A stretch of DNA of 64,000 bases from Fusobacterium massiliense (GCF_900095705.1 NZ_LT608324.1:1-64000); one strand, 5' to 3'; counted from the stretch's first letter, positions 29,813 through 39,084 are shown. Made by a program: numbers and translations. Notes: generated by a model from the sequence alone, not told the origin.

Positions 29813-30799
29813 TTAATATGCCCACTTCATAACAACAGAACCATAAGTAAGTCCTGCTCCAAATCCAGTTAAAGCTATATTATCTCCTTTTTTTACTAAA
29901 CCTTTTTCTAAAGCTTCTCCCAAAGCTACTCCTACTGAAGCCGCAGAAGTATTCCCGTATTTATTTAAGTTTATATAAAATTTTTCTAATGGGAATCCCA
30001 TTCTTTTTGAAGCAGAATCTATTATTCTTAAATTTGCCTGATGTGGGAATATCATATTTAAATCATTAACATTTAACTTTGCATTTTCTAAAGCCTCCAA
30101 GGTAACTTTAGGTAATACTTTTACTGCAAATTTAAATACTTCTTTACCATTCATAACCAAGAAATTTTCTCTATTTTTTATTGTTTCTTCATTGTTTGGT
30201 TTCTTTGTTCCTCCAGCTGGTATCTTAAGTATCATATCATCTTCACCTTCAGCTCCTATTGAAAAACCTAAGATTCCATAACCTTCTTCAACTTCTCCTA
30301 CAATAGCCGCTCCTGCTCCATCTCCAAATAGTACACAAGTATTTCTATCTTGCATATCTATTATTCTTGATAATGTTTCTGCTCCTATAACTAAAATATT
30401 TTTAAAAATTTTAGCACTAACCATAGAATGTGCAACTGAAAGGCTATAAATAAATCCACTACAAGCTGCATTAATATCAAAACAAGGTATATTAGTTAAG
30501 CCTAGCTTATGTTGTACTAAACATGCAGCTCCCTGAGCCATATAGTCTGGTGTACAAGTTGCAAGAATTATTAAATCAATATCATTTTTATTAATTTTTC
30601 CATTTTCTAATGCTTTTAAAGCCGCTTTATATGCTAAATCAGAAGTAGCTTCATCTTTGTCTGCAAATCTTCTTTCCTCTATACCAGTTCTCGTTCTAAT
30701 CCACTCATCACTTGTTTCAACAATTTTTTCTAGATCAAAATTTGTAACTATATTTTCTGGAACATAGTACCCCATTCCTTTTATTCCAACATTTATCAA
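29813..30799 (-). CDS. fabH: 3-oxoacyl-ACP synthase III
   Basis: It starts fatty acid synthesis by condensing acyl-CoA with malonyl-ACP. At 328 residues, the triad is complete: Cys in INAACSGFIYSL (about 113), His in FPHQANLRII (about 250) and Asn in NKYGNTSAAS (about 280). The start is a TTG, supported by GGAGG 7 bases upstream. It lies 2 bases after plsX. Confidence 0.96.
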   Translation of the reverse strand: MINVGIKGMGYYVPENIVTNFDLEKIVETSDEWIRTRTGIEERRFADKDEATSDLAYKAALKALENGKINKNDIDLIILATCTPDYMAQGAACLVQHKLGLTNIPCFDINAACSGFIYSLSVAHSMVSAKIFKNILVIGAETLSRIIDMQDRNTCVLFGDGAGAAIVGEVEEGYGILGFSIGAEGEDDMILKIPAGGTKKPNNEETIKNRENFLVMNGKEVFKFAVKVLPKVTLEALENAKLNVNDLNMIFPHQANLRIIDSASKRMGFPLEKFYINLNKYGNTSAASVGVALGEALEKGLVKKGDNIALTGFGAGLTYGSVVMKWAY

Positions 30800-30801
30800 T
30801 T

Positions 30802-31797
30802 TTATACCTCCATTATTTTTCTTAATTCTTCAATAAATTTAGATTCTATAAATTTCCCAGCTACTTTTAAAGCATTTTTTATTGCTCTATCATCAGAATT
30901 TCCATGTGCTTTTATAGATAACTCATTTAAGCCTAAGAAAATAGCTCCTCCATACTCTGAAGCATCAATTTTCTTTTTAACTTTTTTCATAGAACCTTTT
31001 ATTAATAATGCTCCTATTTTAGAAATTAAACTTTCTAAAATAGATTCTTTAACTATATGAAATATAAATTTCCCTATTCCCTCTGTTGTTTTTAATAAAA
31101 TATTTCCAGTGAAACCATCTGTTACAACAACATCAACTTCACCATCCATTATTCTAGTACTTTCTATATTCCCAGCAAAATTAATATCTTTATTTTCTTT
31201 TAATAAATTATAAGTTTCTCTAGTAAGTTCATTTCCCTTACTCTCTTCTTCTCCTATATTTAGAAGTGCAACTTTTGGATTTTTTTTATTTAAAAATACT
31301 TCCATATATTTAGAACCCATTATTGCAAATTGATTTAAAAATTCTGGTTTTGAATCTGCATTTGCTCCTAAATCTAAAAATAAAGTTCCTTCTCCTTTTT
31401 TATTAGGAAATAAGACAGCTATTGCTGGTCTTAAGACACCTTTTATTCTTTTTAGTTTTAACTGACTACTAGCAAGTAAAGCTCCTGTATTTCCACAAGA
31501 AACAGAAGCTTGAGCTCTTCCATTTTTTACCAAATCAATACAAACATTCATAGATGAATTTTTTTTATCTTTAACAGCTTTTATAGGATCATCTGTCATT
31601 TCTATAACATCATCTGCATTTTCAATCTCTAACCTTGAATCGTCGTACTTATATTTCTTTAATTCTTCTTCTACAATTTCTTTTTTTCCAACTAAAATAA
31701 TATTTAATTTTTTATTTTCTTCTAAAGCTTCAATAGCACCTTTTATTGTCGAGAAAGGGGCAAAATCTCCACTCATAGCATCTAAAGCTACTTTCAT
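30802..31797 (-). CDS. plsX: Phosphate acyltransferase PlsX
   Basis: It makes acyl-phosphate from acyl-ACP, the first step of phospholipid synthesis in the PlsX/PlsY route. At 331 residues, ALDAMSGDFAP is at the N-terminus, SCGNTGALLASS near residue 100, and NIGEEESKGNELTRETYNLL in the middle. It is the first gene of an eleven-gene minus-strand run ending with disA. AAGGAG lies before the ATG. Confidence 0.96.
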   Translation of the reverse strand: MKVALDAMSGDFAPFSTIKGAIEALEENKKLNIILVGKKEIVEEELKKYKYDDSRLEIENADDVIEMTDDPIKAVKDKKNSSMNVCIDLVKNGRAQASVSCGNTGALLASSQLKLKRIKGVLRPAIAVLFPNKKGEGTLFLDLGANADSKPEFLNQFAIMGSKYMEVFLNKKNPKVALLNIGEEESKGNELTRETYNLLKENKDINFAGNIESTRIMDGEVDVVVTDGFTGNILLKTTEGIGKFIFHIVKESILESLISKIGALLIKGSMKKVKKKIDASEYGGAIFLGLNELSIKAHGNSDDRAIKNALKVAGKFIESKFIEELRKIMEV

Positions 31798-32014
31798 AAT
31801 TTTTAACTCCTTAATTTTTTTACTATATCAGCTTATTATATCACAAATTCTTAGATTCTTTATCCAAAATATCTTTTTCTTATTTTTTAGACTTAAAAAC
31901 TTCATAAATAGTCTAAAATGTTTTAAAAATAAAAAAACAAGTGTTTTTTATATTATCTATTATATGCTATGTCTTTAAAATTGTAAAGAGCTAAAATTTT
32001 GTTTCAATATAAGT

Positions 32015-32043
32015 TTGACATATATAAAATAAAATTATATTAT
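32015..32043 (+). promoter_or_regulatory. Promoter of the cysteine-rich exported protein
   Basis: TTGACA (32015-32020), a 17-base spacer and TATTAT (32038-32043) lie about 32 bases before the ATG. Confidence 0.75.
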
Positions 32044-32074
32044 GTATTTGAAAAAATTTTAAGGAGGTTTTTTT

Positions 32075-32440
32075 ATGAAAAAATTAATGATTTGTTTAGG
32101 TCTTGTTTTAAGTATTAGTGGAGTTGTAAATGCTCAAGATTGTTGTTCTGCTGACACAAAAACTGATTGTTGCTCTAGTGAAAAAAAACATGATTGTTGT
32201 TGCGGAGATAAAAAATCTGATTGTTGCTCTGGTCATGCATGTTCTACTGAGAAGATGGATAATATGGATAAGATGAAAAAAGATATGAAAGATATGAAAA
32301 TAACTTTAGAAGAAAAAACAGCAGATTTAAAGAAAGAAATCTCAGAAGACAAAAATATAAAAGAAATAAAAACTAAAGTACAAAAAAAAGTTAAAAAAGT
32401 TGTTAATGAAATCAAAAATAGTACTACTAAACAAAATTAA
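32075..32440 (+). CDS. Exported protein with Cys-Cys repeats, function unknown
   Basis: A 121-residue protein. A signal peptide (about residues 1-20, ending VNAQ) should direct export. Next come repeated Asp-Cys-Cys units spaced by Lys/Asp/Ser (about residues 22-57) with at least eleven cysteines, then a Lys/Glu/Met-rich segment predicted as long helix or coiled coil. The cysteine pairs suggest metal binding or a disulfide-rich surface, but I recognise no family. It has its own near-consensus promoter and AAGGAGG. A 76-bp repeat with a T-run follows and may end transcription. Confidence 0.82.
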   Translation: MKKLMICLGLVLSISGVVNAQDCCSADTKTDCCSSEKKHDCCCGDKKSDCCSGHACSTEKMDNMDKMKKDMKDMKITLEEKTADLKKEISEDKNIKEIKTKVQKKVKKVVNEIKNSTTKQN

Positions 32441-32473
32441 TTAAGGTTGTATATTTAAAAATATAATAAAATT

Positions 32474-32549
32474 AGTCTCTGACGTCCGTATTAGTTTAAA
32501 GAACCTGTGTTTATTGAGTTCATAGAACTCATACGGCTGTCAAGAGACT
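32474..32549 (-). repeat. 76-bp palindromic repeat, copy 8 (inverted)
   Basis: A full inverted copy between the convergent cysteine-rich gene and mscL. On the plus strand the stem is followed by a T-run (AGAGACTTTTTTT). Confidence 0.92.
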
Positions 32550-32560
32550 TTTTTTACTTT

Positions 32561-32968
32561 TTATTTTTTAGCAATATTATTTAAAGCATCTCTAATTTCT
32601 GTTAATAATATTTCTTCATTTGATGGTTTTGGTGGAGCTGGTGCTTCTTCTTTCTTTTTATGTAATTTATTCATTATTTTGATAAAAATAAAGATACAAA
32701 AAGCTATAATTAAAAAGTTTATTACATCTTGTAAAAACATTCCATATCTTATTGCAGCTTGTTCAACCCCTTCAACCGGAGTGCCTATTTTATATTCAAG
32801 ACTAGATATATCTATGTTACCTAAAATAATTCCAAATATTGGCATTATTACATCATTAACAAGACTAGTCACTATCTTTCCAAAAGCACCCCCTATGATT
32901 ACCCCAACAGCCATATCTATTAGGTTTCCTCTCATTACAAATGACTTAAATTCTTCAAAAAATTTCAT
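32561..32968 (-). CDS. mscL: Large-conductance mechanosensitive channel
   Basis: A membrane pore that opens under hypo-osmotic stress. It is 135 residues from the ATG at 32968; the ATG 9 bases earlier is almost on top of AAGGAGAG. The N-terminal signature [27 protein letters not shown]-type helix (split here: [14 protein letters not shown] and [10 protein letters not shown]) is clear. A second helix (about 72-95) precedes a charged C-terminal bundle. It is the last gene after lysE and mnmA. Confidence 0.95.
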   Translation of the reverse strand: MKFFEEFKSFVMRGNLIDMAVGVIIGGAFGKIVTSLVNDVIMPIFGIILGNIDISSLEYKIGTPVEGVEQAAIRYGMFLQDVINFLIIAFCIFIFIKIMNKLHKKKEEAPAPPKPSNEEILLTEIRDALNNIAKK

Positions 32969-32999
32969 TCTGTACATCTCTCCTTAAAATTTTAATATA

Positions 33000-34088
33000 T
33001 TATTTTTCAATAAAGCCTCCGGCTATTACAATTCCTTCAGCATTATAAAAAACTATACCTTGACCAGGTGTAACAGCTCTAACTTTATTTTCTATAAATT
33101 TCACTTTAAATTTATCTCCGATTTTTGTCAATACACATTTATGTAAAATATCTCTCGATCTAGTTTTTGCAAAACATTCTAATCCATCTAAGTTTTCTAT
33201 TGAATTAACTAAAAATAAATTTAAGTTTGTTGCTATCAATTCATCTTTTTGTAAATCTTCATTACTTCCAACTATTATAGAATTTGTTTTTTTATCAAAT
33301 TCTAAAACATATAAAGGCTCTTCTGTTGAAATCCCTAAACCTTTTCTTTGTCCAATAGTATAAAATGAAAAACCTTTATGTTTTCCTAAGATTTTCCCTG
33401 TTTTATCCACTATATTTCCAACTTTTTCTGCTTCACCTTGTGTTTTTTCTATTAAAAATTCTTTTAGTTTTCCATCATCAACAAAACATATTTCTTGTGA
33501 ATCTTTCTTTGAGTAGACTCTAACTCCAAGGAATTTTGCAAGTTCTCTAAGTTTTGGTTTTTCTAAATCCCCTACCGGAAACATTATCTTTGATAGCTTC
33601 TCTTTTTTTATTTGAGACAAAAAATATACTTGATCTTTGTTTGCATCATCTCCAACACTAAGAAAACCTTTTTTTAACCTAGTATAGTGACCTGTTGCCA
33701 TAAAATCTGCACCTTTTTCTATTATAAAATCAAGAAGCTTTCCAAATTTTATATGTCTATTGCAAACCATACAAGGATTAGGAGTTCTCCCATTCATATA
33801 TTCGTTTACAAAATAATCCATTACCTTTTCTCTGAATTCATCTCTAACATCTAGAACATAATGCTCTATTCCTAAATCATCACAGACTTTTTTTGCATCA
33901 GAATCTTCATCTTTGAAAGTCTTCATTGTAACACCAAAAATATCGTATCCTTGTTGTTTTAGAATATATGCAACCGTTGAGCTATCAACTCCTCCACTCA
34001 TTGCAACTCCTATTTTCTTTCCTTTATTTTCTTCTTTAAATTCTAAATACTTTTTTAATTCATCTGTAATATTATTTGTGTTTCCCAT
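33000..34088 (-). CDS. mnmA: tRNA-specific 2-thiouridylase MnmA
   Basis: It adds sulfur to U34 of Lys, Glu and Gln tRNAs. At 362 residues, the ATP pyrophosphatase loop AMSGGVDSS is near residue 29, the first catalytic cysteine is in NPCMVCNRHIKFG (about 103) and the second in DSQEICFV (about 202). A C-terminal beta domain ends with FYNAEGIVIAGGFIEK. GAAAGGA precedes the ATG. It is cotranscribed with lysE upstream and mscL downstream. Confidence 0.96.
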   Translation of the reverse strand: MGNTNNITDELKKYLEFKEENKGKKIGVAMSGGVDSSTVAYILKQQGYDIFGVTMKTFKDEDSDAKKVCDDLGIEHYVLDVRDEFREKVMDYFVNEYMNGRTPNPCMVCNRHIKFGKLLDFIIEKGADFMATGHYTRLKKGFLSVGDDANKDQVYFLSQIKKEKLSKIMFPVGDLEKPKLRELAKFLGVRVYSKKDSQEICFVDDGKLKEFLIEKTQGEAEKVGNIVDKTGKILGKHKGFSFYTIGQRKGLGISTEEPLYVLEFDKKTNSIIVGSNEDLQKDELIATNLNLFLVNSIENLDGLECFAKTRSRDILHKCVLTKIGDKFKVKFIENKVRAVTPGQGIVFYNAEGIVIAGGFIEK

Positions 34089-34109
34089 TTATTTCCTTTC
34101 TTTATTTAC

Positions 34110-34745
34110 TTAAAAGCATAAAATTAACTTTTTTAATGATATTATAATTAAAATAAGTGCTAAAACAAATATCATTATATTTGCTATCTTTATAGCCTTT
34201 ATTACTTTTTCTTCACTAAACAATTTTTTAAAATGTGTTATCAAAGTACAAGTTAAAAACCATAAACTCATTCCACCTGTCCCAACTCCTATTAAAGTTT
34301 CTATAACAGTCTTTTTTAGTGGAATTTCTGGTTGCAATACTCTTAATACTGTAAATACAGATGCAATTATTAAAATGCTTGATATATTTACAATTGCAAA
34401 GCCCAACCCTGTCAAATAATTTTGTAATATACTTTTAAAATCAATTTTAATTTCATTTATTTCAACTTTATTCATAAGTTTTCTTACAGAAATTATCAAT
34501 AAAAATATTCCTATGACTAAAGAAAGATAATTTTCATATTTTATAATATAATCTTTTACTCTTGTTAAAAAAATCAAAGCCACTCCTGAATATACTACAT
34601 CAATTGTTACCATTCCTAAAGCAGTAATATATCCTTTCCATTTTCCTTCACGAATGGTCAGTTCCATGCAATATATACCAACAGGACCAAAAGGCAATGA
34701 TAGTATTAAACCCATTATTATTCCTTTAAAAATAGTTAAGTCCAC
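34110..34745 (-). CDS. LysE family translocator
   Basis: A 211-residue membrane protein with about six helices. The LysE/RhtB N-terminal motif is GLILSLPFGPVGIYCMELTIREGKWKG (split: LPFGPVG, then TIREGKWKGYITALG). The family exports amino acids, and the substrate is not known. The start is GTG, supported by AAGGAG 7 bases upstream. It probably heads the operon with mnmA and mscL. Confidence 0.85.
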   Translation of the reverse strand: MDLTIFKGIIMGLILSLPFGPVGIYCMELTIREGKWKGYITALGMVTIDVVYSGVALIFLTRVKDYIIKYENYLSLVIGIFLLIISVRKLMNKVEINEIKIDFKSILQNYLTGLGFAIVNISSILIIASVFTVLRVLQPEIPLKKTVIETLIGVGTGGMSLWFLTCTLITHFKKLFSEEKVIKAIKIANIMIFVLALILIIISLKKLILCF

Positions 34746-34837
34746 TATTCGCTCCTTATAGTTTTTGATAAAAATCTTTCTTTATTTTATCATATTTATC
34801 TTTTTTTTTCCAATTTTTAATGCTATACTAAATAAAA

Positions 34838-34914
34838 AGCTCTCTTGACAGCCGTATGAGTTCTACGAGCTCAATAAACACAGGCTTTTCGAACTAATAT
34901 GAACGTCAGAGACT
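34838..34914 (+). repeat. 76-bp palindromic repeat, copy 9
   Basis: A full copy with one extra base in the first end (AGCTCTCTTGAC). It lies in the divergent region between lysE and the winged-helix gene, so it cannot serve as a terminator for either. The tail ends CTATAGAAAAATAAAAT. Confidence 0.9.
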
Positions 34915-34970
34915 AATAAGCATTTAATTTTATACTTTCCTATAGAAAAATAAAATAGAAAGGAGCTCAA

Positions 34971-35330
34971 ATGTCAGAATTAGAAATAAAAATTATAAAA
35001 TTTTTATTGTCAGCATCTGTTTTTAGTGAAAATGCTATAATGAAAAATTTTGGAATAGATAAAAATACTTTAGAAAATATTTTTCAAAATTTAACTGAAA
35101 AAGGTTATCTTGAAAACTATGATGATTTCATAAAAAGAGAAAAATTAAATGAAGATATGGATTGTTGTAAATCCAAAGCAAGTTCTGGTTGTGGTGGAGG
35201 TTGCTCATCTTGTAATTCTTCAAACTCATGTTCTTCCGGCAGTTGTTGTAGTAATAATATTTTTAGTAATATCGATGATTTTTCTAAAATAAAAGTACTA
35301 ACTATAAAAGCCGTAGAAAAATTTGGTTAG
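34971..35330 (+). CDS. Winged-helix protein with internal Cys/Ser/Gly cluster
   Basis: A 119-residue protein. The first half (about 1-55) reads like a small winged helix (IIKFLLSASVFSENAIMKNF, then NIFQNLTEKGYLENY). A stretch of about 35 residues follows with eleven cysteines among Ser, Gly and Asn (CGGGCSSC, CSSGSCC), then a short C-terminal helix. The layout recalls FeoC, where a winged helix carries an Fe-S cysteine cluster, but feoB is not adjacent and the cysteine stretch is much richer. Metal or Fe-S sensing is plausible and unproven. AAAGGAG precedes the ATG. Confidence 0.75.
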   Translation: MSELEIKIIKFLLSASVFSENAIMKNFGIDKNTLENIFQNLTEKGYLENYDDFIKREKLNEDMDCCKSKASSGCGGGCSSCNSSNSCSSGSCCSNNIFSNIDDFSKIKVLTIKAVEKFG

Positions 35331-35334
35331 TTTT

Positions 35335-35427
35335 ACCTCGACAGTCCTATGAGTTCTGCAAGCTCAATGAACATAGGCTCTCAGAACTAATACGGACATC
35401 AGAGACCAATTTTGTTATTTAATTTTA
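35335..35427 (+). repeat. 76-bp palindromic repeat, copy 10, tail split by an IS
   Basis: The copy body is 35335-35407 with a degraded first end (ACCTCGACAG in place of AGTCTCTTGACAG). Its conserved AT tail continues to 35427, is cut by the ISL3 element, and resumes at 36977 with TACTTTCCTATAGAA. Confidence 0.85.
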
Positions 35428-36968
35428 GGTTGTATACTAAATGGTGTTGATAGAAAAAATTTCTATTAATGCCATTTTTTAATAAAAAAAAAATTGAGAC
35501 AATGAAATTTTCCTGTTAAAATTAAATCGCTCAAAATAACCATAAAGGAAGTGATTTCATTGTCTCCATCTGATTTTATCAAAAATATCTTAAATATTCA
35601 AGATAATAATATTTCTTTTCCAGAAGAAAACTATTTTCAAATTATTAAAAAAAACGATTTCTTTATTAAAGTTTTTAAAGGATTTCTTAAATCTAATCAC
35701 TGTGCTTGTCCACATTGTAACTCTAAAAATATTGTTAAAAATGGTTCAAGAATTCGTAAAGTTAGGTATATTCCTTACCAGAATTACAATATTGAACTTG
35801 AGCTTACTATACAAAGGTATATTTGTAAGGATTGTAAAAAAACTTTTTCACCTTCCACTAATGTTGTTAGTAATAATTCTAGTATATCTAATAATCTTAA
35901 ATATACTATCGCGCTTGAACTTCAAAAAAATATTTCTCTTACATCTATTGCTAAGAGATATAATATTTCCGTCTCTTCTGTGCAAAGAATTATGGATACC
36001 TGCTATTCTAATTTTAAAGTTAATAGAGAACATTTACCAGAAACTATTTGTATTGATGAATTTAAATCTGTTAAAAATATTGATGGCGCTATGTCTTTTG
36101 TTTTTGCTGACTTTCAAAGTAAGAGCATTATCGATATAGTGGAAGATAGAAGACTTCCTTCTCTTACAGAATATTTTTCTAGATTTTCTTTAAAATCTAA
36201 AAATAATGTGAAATATATTTGTATGGATATGTATGCTCCATATATTAGCTTAGTTAAATCTATCTTTCCTAATGGAGAAATAGTTTTAGATAAATTTCAT
36301 ATTGTTAACCTTATTAACAGAGCATTTAATCAAACTAGAATATATATTATGAACTCTATTCAAGATCCTTCTTTAAAAAGAAAATTAAAGAGATTTTGGA
36401 AGTTATTATTAAAATATTACCCTGACCTTTGCGAAATAAAATACTACTGTCAAAGTTTTAAGTACAAATTAAGTAGTAAAGATAAAGTAGATTATATTCT
36501 TGATAAAATACCTGAATTAGAAATTAATTTTAATATATATCAAGATATTATCCAAGCAATTAAACATAATAATTTTAAAAAATTTGAAGGAATAGTAGAA
36601 AAATATCTTGGAAGTAAAGAAAAAATTTCTGAGAAAATGAGAGTTGCTTTAAAAACTCTTAAAAAATATATGGAATATATTAAAAATATGTTTGAAACTA
36701 ATATTACTAATGGAGTAATAGAAGGTTTAAATAATAAAATTAAATCAATAAAAAGAACTGCATTTGGATATTCAAAATTTAGCAATTTTAAAAAGCGTAT
36801 ATTAATTCAAGAAGGAATTGTTTCAATTAATGCCTAATTTTTTTATGCAATAATGAATTTTAGTAACAATAAAAAAAGAGAATTTTCAAGTTTTTATTCT
36901 CAAAAATTCTCTTAATTATGCTAAGTCATAGTCTAAACTTTTTCATCAACACTATTTGACAAATAGCC
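35428..36968 (+). mobile_element. ISL3-family insertion sequence, 1541 bp
   Basis: The two ends form an imperfect inverted repeat: GGTTGTATACTAAATGGTGT on the left, and GGCTATTTGTCAAATAGTGT read inward from the right. Both continue with TGAT and an A-run. The element is flanked by perfect 8-bp direct repeats TAATTTTA (35420-35427 and 36969-36976), as usual for ISL3. It carries one transposase gene that looks intact, so it may be active. Confidence 0.92.
35560..36837 (+). CDS. ISL3-family transposase
   Basis: A 425-residue DDE transposase. A zinc-ribbon is seen near the N-terminus (CPHCNSKNI, later CKDCKKTF), then a helix-turn-helix (SIAKRYNISVSSVQRIMD). The catalytic core starts at ETICIDEFKS, continues with YICMDMYAPYI and DKFHIVNLINRA, and ends with ITNGVIEGLNNKIKSIKR (conserved Glu). 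I use the TTG at 35560, because AGGAA lies 9 bases before it; a GTG at 35551 touches that site. No frameshift is seen. Confidence 0.93.
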   Translation: MSPSDFIKNILNIQDNNISFPEENYFQIIKKNDFFIKVFKGFLKSNHCACPHCNSKNIVKNGSRIRKVRYIPYQNYNIELELTIQRYICKDCKKTFSPSTNVVSNNSSISNNLKYTIALELQKNISLTSIAKRYNISVSSVQRIMDTCYSNFKVNREHLPETICIDEFKSVKNIDGAMSFVFADFQSKSIIDIVEDRRLPSLTEYFSRFSLKSKNNVKYICMDMYAPYISLVKSIFPNGEIVLDKFHIVNLINRAFNQTRIYIMNSIQDPSLKRKLKRFWKLLLKYYPDLCEIKYYCQSFKYKLSSKDKVDYILDKIPELEINFNIYQDIIQAIKHNNFKKFEGIVEKYLGSKEKISEKMRVALKTLKKYMEYIKNMFETNITNGVIEGLNNKIKSIKRTAFGYSKFSNFKKRILIQEGIVSINA

Positions 36969-36996
36969 TAATTTTATACTTTCCTATAGAATTAAT

Positions 36997-37033
36997 AAAA
37001 GTCCCTTGACTGTACTACATTCAAGGGACTTTT
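36997..37033. terminator. Terminator downstream of thrS
   Basis: AAAAGTCCCTTGA pairs with TCAAGGGACTTTT across an 11-base loop, with T-runs on both sides. It ends thrS on the minus strand and could also stop transcripts from the IS side. Confidence 0.88.
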
Positions 37034-37050
37034 TTCTTTTATAATTTATT

Positions 37051-38964
37051 TTATTTATCAAATTTTATAGCTGCTTCATCAACAACCAAATTATAAAATT
37101 CTTCAAGAGACTTAGCTTCTTGTTCTGTAGAACCAAATCTTCTTATATTTACTTGATTATTTTCAACTTCATTTTTTCCAATTATAAGTTGCATAGGTAT
37201 TTTATATCTACCATTTGCTTCTCTTATCTTATATCCTATTGTTTCATTTCTATCATCAAGCTCTGCTCTTATTCCTAATTCTTGTAATTTATCCATAACT
37301 TGTTTTGCATAAGGAATACATTCATCGTTAAGAGTTAAAACTTTAACTTGAACCGGTGCAAGCCACATAGGGAATGCTCCTGCATAGTGTTCTATTAATA
37401 TTCCTATAAATCTTTCTATTGAACCATAAATAACTCTGTGTAACATTACTGGTCTATGTTTTTCTCCATCTTCACCAATATAAGTTACATCGAATCTTTC
37501 TGGTAAATTGAAATCTAATTGGATAGTTCCACATTGCCACATTCTTCCAATAGCATCTTTTATTTTAAAATCTAATTTAGGACCATAGAAAGCTCCATCT
37601 CCTGGATTAATTTTATACTTTCTTCCCAATTTATCCAATGCCCCTGCAAGAGCAGCTTCAGCCATATCCCAAATTTCTTGAGATCCTATTGCTTTTTCTG
37701 GTTTTGTTGATAATTCTATTTCGTATTCAAAACCAAATAATTTACTATAAAATTTATCTATAAGATTTACTACCCCAATTATTTCATCTTGAACTTGATC
37801 AGGTGTCATAAATATATGAGAGTCATCTTGAGTAAATGATCTTACTCTCATAAGTCCATGTAAGGCTCCAGAAAATTCATGTCTATGTACTTTTCCTAGT
37901 TCAGCAAGTCTTGCCGGTAGATCTTTATATGAATGTAATTGATGTTTAAATGATAATACTCCTCCTGGACAGTTCATCGGTTTTATAGCAAATTCTAATT
38001 CATCAATTTCTGAAGTGTACATATTTTCTCTATAATTGAACCAGTGTCCTGAAGTTTCCCATAATTCTTTATTTAGCATTATAGGTGTTTCCAATTGTTG
38101 ATATCCTGCTTTATCGTGTTCTTTTCTCCATAAATCAATCAACACATTTCTAAATATCATACCTTTTGGCAAGAAAAATGGAAAACCTGGTCCATACTCA
38201 CTAATAAAGAATAATTCTAATTCTTTTCCTAATTTTCTGTGGTCTCTTTTTTCAGCTTCTTCCATAAATTTTAAATGTGCTTTTAATCTAGCTTCATTTG
38301 AGAAAGAATATCCATATATTCTTTGTAACATTTTATTTTTTGAGTTACCTCTCCAATATGCCCCAGCAGCTCCTCTTAATTTAAATGCTTTTAAATAACC
38401 TGTAGATGGTACATGTGTTCCTCTACAAAGATCTGTAAAATCGCCTTGTTTATAGAATGATACTTCTTCTGTTTGAGGAATAGCCCCAACTATCTCAACT
38501 TTATACTTATTTTTATCCACATCTCTAAAGTATTCTAAAGCTTCATCTCTAGGTAATACATATTTTTCTAATTTTATATTTTCTTTCACTATTCTTTTCA
38601 TTTCATCTTCAATTTTTTGAATATCTTCTTCTGTAAATTGTTCTACTGGATCGAAGTCATAATAAAATCCATAATCAACTACTGGTCCTATTGTAACTTT
38701 TGTTTCTGGATAAAGTCTCATAACAGCTTGAGCCATTAAGTGAGCTGTTGAGTGTCTGATTATATCCTCTCCTTCTGGACTATCCATATCAATAAATTCC
38801 ACTGTAGCATCATGATCTAAGACATAGAACATATCTACATTTTTTCCATCTACTTTTGCTCCAACTGATTTTTTAGCAAGTGAATTACTTATTCCTTTTG
38901 CTATCTCAAACATATTTATATTATTATTATACTCTTTCTTTTCACCGTTAATACTTATTAGCAT
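37051..38964 (-). CDS. thrS: Threonine-tRNA ligase
   Basis: It charges tRNA-Thr and edits mischarged serine. At 637 residues it has the TGS domain (about 1-60), the editing domain with HSTAHLMAQAV (about 73) and the YGFYYDF region, the class II core with MNCPGGVLSFKHQLHSYKDL, RHEFSGALHGLMRVRSFTQD and QLDFNLPERFDV, and the C-terminal anticodon domain. AAGGAGG precedes the ATG. No T-box is seen in the 120-base gap upstream. It is the last gene after lptD. Confidence 0.97.
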   Translation of the reverse strand: MLISINGEKKEYNNNINMFEIAKGISNSLAKKSVGAKVDGKNVDMFYVLDHDATVEFIDMDSPEGEDIIRHSTAHLMAQAVMRLYPETKVTIGPVVDYGFYYDFDPVEQFTEEDIQKIEDEMKRIVKENIKLEKYVLPRDEALEYFRDVDKNKYKVEIVGAIPQTEEVSFYKQGDFTDLCRGTHVPSTGYLKAFKLRGAAGAYWRGNSKNKMLQRIYGYSFSNEARLKAHLKFMEEAEKRDHRKLGKELELFFISEYGPGFPFFLPKGMIFRNVLIDLWRKEHDKAGYQQLETPIMLNKELWETSGHWFNYRENMYTSEIDELEFAIKPMNCPGGVLSFKHQLHSYKDLPARLAELGKVHRHEFSGALHGLMRVRSFTQDDSHIFMTPDQVQDEIIGVVNLIDKFYSKLFGFEYEIELSTKPEKAIGSQEIWDMAEAALAGALDKLGRKYKINPGDGAFYGPKLDFKIKDAIGRMWQCGTIQLDFNLPERFDVTYIGEDGEKHRPVMLHRVIYGSIERFIGILIEHYAGAFPMWLAPVQVKVLTLNDECIPYAKQVMDKLQELGIRAELDDRNETIGYKIREANGRYKIPMQLIIGKNEVENNQVNIRRFGSTEQEAKSLEEFYNLVVDEAAIKFDK

Positions 38965-39009
38965 ATTTCCTCCTTATAATTTTCTATTTCTATATTATTC
39001 ACTTTTTAG

Positions 39010-39060
39010 AAAACTATAATATTATTTACTTTTTAAATTTTATTTATATATTATAGTTTT
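39010..39060. repeat. 13-bp perfect inverted repeat between lptD and thrS
   Basis: AAAACTATAATAT (39010-39022) pairs with ATATTATAGTTTT (39048-39060) across a 25-base loop. The stem is almost all A-T and no T-run follows on the minus strand. It could be a weak terminator or processing site. Confidence 0.55.
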
Positions 39061-39084
39061 ATATTTTATATTAATTATTCAATC

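Noticed and set aside
35702-36139. Second plus-strand frame of 145 codons within the transposase
   Set aside because: ISL3 elements carry a single-frame transposase, and this frame has no motifs or ribosome site.
38965-39084. T-box leader for thrS
   Set aside because: The gap is only 120 bases and lacks the T-box core TGG sequence; only an AT-rich inverted repeat is present.
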